Translations under genes and position numbers: made by a program
Shown here: one piece after another, positions 12,493 through 16,314 of the stretch
How the letters are laid out: each line of letters starts with the position of its first letter
Numbering within the stretch: the stretch's first letter is position 1
Assembly: GCA_905233865.1 (NCBI GenBank)
Contig: CAJOGH010000009.1
Span: 1 to 16,314, forward strand
Length of the DNA stretch: 16,314 bases
Direction of reading: 5' to 3'
Source: an uncultured Atopobiaceae bacterium
GTDB lineage: Bacteria; Actinomycetota; Coriobacteriia; Coriobacteriales; Atopobiaceae
The notes under the pieces: model-generated
Seen by the model: the letters and a program-made list of their open reading frames with translations, nothing else
Told to the model about the DNA's origin: nothing
Databases searched by the model: none

Positions 12493-13884
12493 ATGGCATA
12501 CGACACGGGCGCCAACGAGGTTGTCGACGGACTCAAGGAGATGCCGGCGGCCGCGGACTCAGAGCTCTACGTGCTCTCGGCCATGCTGGGCTCCAACACG
12601 ATTCTTCAGAACTGCCTGGTGGCTCTCAAGCCCTTTGACTTCTACCAGCCGCGCAACCGCGTGATCTTTGAGGCCATGACCGACATGTTCAACAAGAACC
12701 TGCCGATCGATCCCGTGAGCTTGGCCGACTATCTCAAGACCAGTGACCAGCTGGAGCGCGCCGGCGGTCCCTCGCACATCGTGGAGCTCACGGGCAACCC
12801 CATCGCCCTCTCCACGTGGGAACACCACGTTGACATTCTGCATCGCCAGTCCACCCTTCGCTCGCTCATCAGCGCGTCAGCTGAGGTTGCCGCCATGGCC
12901 TACGACGCTCCGAGCGACACGAAGGAGATCGTGGACAAGGCGGAGTCACTTATCATGGGCGTCACGAGTCGCTCGGTCGGCTCGACCTTCAGCACGCTCG
13001 AGACCGTCATGAGCGATCTCTATGACGAGCTGGGCGAGATGTGCCAGAACCGCGGTGAGTCCTTGGGCGTCATGACGGGCTACCCGTCGCTGGACGCACA
13101 GCTTCTGGGCCTGCGCCCCGGACAGATGATCGTCGTGGGTGCCCGCCCTGGCGTGGGCAAGACGTCATTCGCGCTCAACTTTGCCTTCAACGCCGCGACA
13201 AGCGGCGCCGCTGTCGCGTTCTTCTCGCTCGAGATGAGCTCGACCGAGATTGGGCAGAGGCTGCTATCGGCCAACGCAAACATCAACCTCATGGACATCC
13301 GCTCGGGCCGCATCAAGGACGACCAGTGGCCGCGCATCATGCAAGCGACGGCAGACCTCTCGTCACTCGACATCACCATCGACGACACGCCCGGCACGAC
13401 GGTTACGGAGATCCGCGCAAAGGCCCGCCGCATGCTCAACGGCAAGAAGAACGGCATCGTGATCATCGACTACCTGCAGCTGCTCTCGCCCCCGTCGGGC
13501 CAGCGCCGCTCGGACTCGCGTGCCACCGAGGTCTCGGAGATGAGTCGTGGCATCAAGATCATGGCCAAGGACCTTGGTGTGCCTGTCGTGGCGCTTTCGC
13601 AGCTCAACCGTGGCGTCGAGCAGCGCGCCGGCAAGTACGGCAAGCGCCCTCAGCTCTCGGACCTGCGTGAGTCTGGCGCAATCGAGCAGGACGCCGATAT
13701 CGTCATCCTCCTTGACCGTTCGATGACCGAGGAGGAGGCCGAGCAGGAGGGCCGTCCCGACAACGGCATCACCCAGCTCATCCTTGCCAAGAACCGTTCC
13801 GGCCCGCTGGGTATCGTCGACCTCACCTTCCTGGCCGGGTCCACGAAGTTCGTCGAGGTCGATAACTTCCACGACGATTACTAG
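12493..13884 (+). CDS. dnaB: Replicative DNA helicase DnaB
   Basis: 463 residues, close to the family norm, intein-free. The N-terminal helical domain (about 20-125: AADSELYVLSAMLGSNTILQ) binds primase and packs the hexamer; the RecA-like motor follows. Walker A GARPGVGKTS at 216-225 (Lys223), Walker B IVIIDYLQL at 322-330, then EVSEMSRGIKIMAKDLGVPVVALSQLNRGVEQR (sensor/DNA loop in outline) and LSDLRESGAIEQDADIV. It unwinds DNA ahead of the replisome with ATP. The ATG at 12493 sits 6 bp after GGAGG; longer in-frame versions add unrelated residues. It follows rplI as in many bacteria, but is separated by a terminator and 415 bp, so it probably has its own promoter. Confidence 0.97.
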   Translation: MAYDTGANEVVDGLKEMPAAADSELYVLSAMLGSNTILQNCLVALKPFDFYQPRNRVIFEAMTDMFNKNLPIDPVSLADYLKTSDQLERAGGPSHIVELTGNPIALSTWEHHVDILHRQSTLRSLISASAEVAAMAYDAPSDTKEIVDKAESLIMGVTSRSVGSTFSTLETVMSDLYDELGEMCQNRGESLGVMTGYPSLDAQLLGLRPGQMIVVGARPGVGKTSFALNFAFNAATSGAAVAFFSLEMSSTEIGQRLLSANANINLMDIRSGRIKDDQWPRIMQATADLSSLDITIDDTPGTTVTEIRAKARRMLNGKKNGIVIIDYLQLLSPPSGQRRSDSRATEVSEMSRGIKIMAKDLGVPVVALSQLNRGVEQRAGKYGKRPQLSDLRESGAIEQDADIVILLDRSMTEEEAEQEGRPDNGITQLILAKNRSGPLGIVDLTFLAGSTKFVEVDNFHDDY

Positions 13885-13891
13885 TCTTAAG

Positions 13892-13913
13892 CGCGCTCCC
13901 GAGAGGGGGCGCG
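13892..13913 (+). terminator. Weak hairpin after dnaB
   Basis: CGCGCTCCC (13892-13900) pairs with GGGGGCGCG (13905-13913) over 9 bp with one G-T, closed by a GAGA tetraloop. The tail TGGCATATG is not T-rich, so termination here is doubtful. Confidence 0.4.
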
Positions 13914-13956
13914 TGGCATATGTGTAACGCCCGCGCCGCACGCCGCGCCGCTGCCC

Positions 13957-13986
13957 TATACTCAATCCTGCTGGCGGCTTGCCGCC
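13957..13986 (+). promoter_or_regulatory. -10 element and leader hairpin of purA
   Basis: TATACT at 13957-13962, with no clear -35. A start near 13970 would place GGCGG-CTTG-CCGCC (13973-13986) at the very 5' end of the purA mRNA, possibly protecting it. Confidence 0.5.
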
Positions 13987-14016
13987 TGAGTACCGTCGTT
14001 TAACGTTGGAGGACAG

Positions 14017-15281
14017 ATGTCTGCATCCGTACTTGTGGGAACCCAGTGGGGCGACGAGGGCAAGGGCAAGGTCACCGACCTCATTGCCGGCGACTTTGAC
14101 GTCGTGTGCCGCTATGCCGGTGGAGCCAACGCAGGACACACCGTCATTGCCGACGGTCACAAGCTGGCACTGCACCAGGTGCCCTCCGGCGTTATCTACG
14201 AGGGAACAACGTCTATCATCGGCAACGGCTGCATTGTGGACCCCGAGATTCTGCTGGGCGAGATCGACATGCTCGCCGAGCAGGGAATCTCCTGCGACCA
14301 CCTCAAGATCTCGGGCAACGCCCACATCGTCATGCCCTACCACAAGGACCTGGACGGCGCCCATGAGAAGCGCCTGGGCAAGAACCTCATCGGCACCACC
14401 AAGCGTGGCGTTGGCCCCACCTACATGGACAAGATGAACCGCACGGGCCTCCGCGTCCAGGACATGCTGGACGAGAAGATCTTCCGCGAGAAGCTCGAGA
14501 GCGCCCTGGCCTACACCAACCCGATCCTCGAGAAGGTCTACGAGCTGCCGACCTACACCGTGGACCAGATCTGCGAGACCTACCTCCCGTACGCCGAGCG
14601 CATCCGCCCCTACATCTGCGAGAGCTCGCTGTACCTCAACGAGCAGCTGGAGGACGGCCGCAACATCCTCTTTGAGGGCGCGCAGGCCACGATGCTCGAC
14701 ATCGATCACGGAACCTACCCGTTCGTGACGAGCTCCAACTGCACGGCAGGCGGCGCGGTGACGGGCTCGGGCGTCGGCCCCGTCCACATCGAGCGCGTGC
14801 TGGGCATTGCCAAGGCATACCTGACCCGCGTGGGCTCCGGACCCTTCCCCACCGAGCTCTTTGACGAGACCGGTCAGCTCCTGGGCGAGGCGTGACCACT
14901 GGTCGCGCCCGCCGCTGCGGCTGGTACGACTCGGTCGTGGTCAACTACGCCGCGCGCGTCAACGGACTCACGGACCTCGCCATCACCAAGCTCGACGTCC
15001 TGGGTTGCCTTGACGAGATCAAGGTGTGCGTGGCCTACGAGTGCGACGGCAAGCGCTACACCACCGTGCCCGAGCACCAGAGCGTCTTCTACCACGCCAA
15101 GCCCGTCTATGAGACGCTGCCTGGCTGGAAGTGCGACATCTCTGGCATCCGCAACTTTTACCAGCTGCCGCGCGAGGCCAAGGACTACATCGACTTCTTG
15201 GAGCAGCTCGCCGGTGTCAGGGTGTCCATCATCACGGTGGGACCCGACCGCGAGCAGACCATCGATCGCTACTGGCGCTAG
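14017..15281 (+). pseudogene. purA: Adenylosuccinate synthetase, interrupted by a frameshift
   Basis: PurA converts IMP, aspartate and GTP to adenylosuccinate on the way to AMP. The first part (14017-14895, 292 residues) starts after GGAGGA and has GTQWGDEGKGK with Asp13, NAGHT with His41, GTTKRGVGPTY and GSGPFPTELFDETGQLLGEA, then hits TGA at 14893. The rest (from about 14890 to the TAG at 15279-15281) continues in another frame with VTTGRARRCGWYDSVVVNYAARVNGLTDLAITKLDVL and a normal C-terminus. About five residues of the usual G-x-E-[FY]-G block before TTGR are missing, and the phase shift is one base modulo three, so a ~16-nt deletion (for instance between two GGCG copies) fits better than a one-base error. 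The lost block adjoins the substrate loop, so the literal product should be inactive. Real mutation or assembly fault cannot be decided here. purD follows 18 bp later. Confidence 0.9.
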
Positions 15282-15299
15282 ACCCTGCTAGGAGGAACC

Positions 15300-16314
15300 A
15301 TGTCCCAGACCATCGACGTCCTTCTCTTGGGCGCGGGCGGCCGTGAGCACGCTCTGCTCGACGCCATCGCCGCGAGCCCCCGCGCGGGCAGACTCTACGT
15401 GGCACCCGGCAACGGGGGCATGTGGGGTATGGCCGAGCGTGCGGACATAGACATGTGCGATGGCGACGCCGTTGCCACTTTTGCGGCCGACAAGAGCATA
15501 GGCCTGGTCGTCATCGGACCCGAGGCGCCGCTCGTGGCAGGCGTGGCCGACAAGGTCCGCGCCGCTGGCATCCCCGTCTTTGGACCGGGCGAGTCCGGTG
15601 CCCGCATGGAGGGCTCCAAGGAGTTCGCCAAGGGTGTGATGGAGCGCGCCGGCGTTCCCACCGCGGCATGGAGGAGCTTTACCGACGAGGACGAGTGCAC
15701 GGCTTACGTTCGCGAGGTCGGCGCGCCCGTGGTGATCAAGGCCGATGGCCTCGCGGCAGGCAAGGGTGTCATCGTTGCCCCTTCCCTTGACGAGGCCCTT
15801 GACGGCGTCCACGAGTGCTTTACCGCCTTTGGTGACGCGGGCTCCACGGTTGTCGTGGAGGAGATGCTGACGGGCCCCGAGTGCTCGCTGCTCGCCCTTG
15901 CCGACGGCACGACCCTGCGGCCGCTTGCTACCTCCCAGGACCACAAGCGCGCCCTCGAGGGCGACCGTGGTCCCAACACCGGTGGTATGGGCGTCTATTC
16001 TCCTGTGCCCATCGTCACCGACGACGAGCTTGCCGCCATGGTCGATGCCGAGAGGCGCGTCCTGGCCCAGCTCGCTGCCGAGGGAATCGACTACCGCGGC
16101 TGCCTCTACGGTGGCTTCATGCTCACCCCCACTGGCCCCAAGGTCCTGGAGTTCAACGCGCGCTTTGGCGATCCCGAGACGCAGGTCGTCGTTCCGCGCA
16201 TGCAAAACGATCTTCTTGAGGTGCTGCTCGCTGCCGCCGAGGCTCGTCTTGACGAGGTTGAGCTGACCTGGAGCGACGACTTTGCCGTGGGTGTTGTAGC
16301 CCGCGCTCGTGAGC
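15300..16314 (+). CDS. purD: Phosphoribosylamine-glycine ligase (GAR synthetase), 5' part
   Basis: 338 codons are visible of about 420-430; the gene runs off the window's end without a stop. It joins glycine to phosphoribosylamine with ATP in step two of de novo purine synthesis. The N domain has LLLGAGGREHAL (8-19) and the APGNGG loop; the ATP-grasp part has PVVIKADGLAAGKGVIV, and the signature RFGDPETQVVVPRM lies near 287-300, after GPNTGGMG. AGGAGG lies 4 bp before the ATG at 15300. It begins 18 bp after purA and is likely cotranscribed with it. No frame break is visible in this part. Confidence 0.96.
   Translation, partial: MSQTIDVLLLGAGGREHALLDAIAASPRAGRLYVAPGNGGMWGMAERADIDMCDGDAVATFAADKSIGLVVIGPEAPLVAGVADKVRAAGIPVFGPGESGARMEGSKEFAKGVMERAGVPTAAWRSFTDEDECTAYVREVGAPVVIKADGLAAGKGVIVAPSLDEALDGVHECFTAFGDAGSTVVVEEMLTGPECSLLALADGTTLRPLATSQDHKRALEGDRGPNTGGMGVYSPVPIVTDDELAAMVDAERRVLAQLAAEGIDYRGCLYGGFMLTPTGPKVLEFNARFGDPETQVVVPRMQNDLLEVLLAAAEARLDEVELTWSDDFAVGVVARARE

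Noticed and set aside
13363..14787. 474-codon minus-strand frame spanning dnaB and purA
   Set aside because: It crosses two real genes on the other strand and has shadow composition.
14880..14900. Programmed ribosomal frameshift in purA
   Set aside because: Conserved residues are missing at the junction, so a simple shift would not restore the protein, and PurA is not known to use one.
1..16314. Mobile element, prophage, CRISPR or defence system
   Set aside because: No transposase, integrase, terminal inverted repeats, spacer-repeat pattern or defence domain in any frame; gene content is conserved housekeeping.

Overview
This 16.3 kb window is a GC-rich, gene-dense bacterial chromosome segment made almost entirely of housekeeping genes. 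The GC content, the order rpsF-ssb-rpsR-rplI-dnaB-purA-purD, a two-cysteine S18, Pro/Ala-rich SSB and L9 tails, and a complete acetylase-type diaminopimelate (DAP) gene set fit an actinobacterium of the Coriobacteriia (Olsenella/Collinsella/Atopobium-like). That placement is inferred from protein style and gene order, not from a search.

Layout. Positions 1-1419 hold the 3' part of typA/bipA on the plus strand, closed by a strong hairpin terminator. Positions 1486-3743 hold a minus-strand pair: an M20 deacetylase (DapL type) and, upstream of it, a class I aminotransferase (PatA type) whose last ~20 residues are out of frame. A 90-bp divergent promoter region separates this pair from a plus-strand YicG/TRIC-type membrane protein gene (3834-4547). 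Then come lysA, dapA, dapB and dapH (4658-8351), with dapA-dapB-dapH tightly packed. Two tandem tRNA-Ser genes (anticodons GGA and CGA) and a terminator follow. Next is a DUF4013-like polytopic membrane protein (8870-9982) behind a perfect 11-bp-arm dyad, and a 333-bp gap with a terminator, several dyads and the rpsF leader. The rpsF-ssb-rpsR-rplI operon (10316-12077) ends at a 15-bp-stem terminator. A 415-bp gap with an AT-rich block leads to dnaB, then purA (interrupted) and the 5' part of purD, which runs off the window.

How the genes work together. DapA, DapB, DapH, PatA and DapL together make LL-DAP from aspartate semialdehyde and pyruvate by the N-acetyl route, and LysA turns meso-DAP into lysine. 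Only the epimerase DapF is missing from the window. The rpsF-ssb-rpsR-rplI-dnaB block supplies ribosome and replication proteins, and purA/purD belong to purine synthesis.

There is no phage, transposon, CRISPR array, toxin or defence system, and I see no convincing new multi-gene system. The points worth checking are two short deletion-like frameshifts (purA, patA), operator-like dyads around the DUF4013 gene, a candidate S6:S18 autoregulatory leader, and a hairpin in every intercistronic gap of the rpsF operon.
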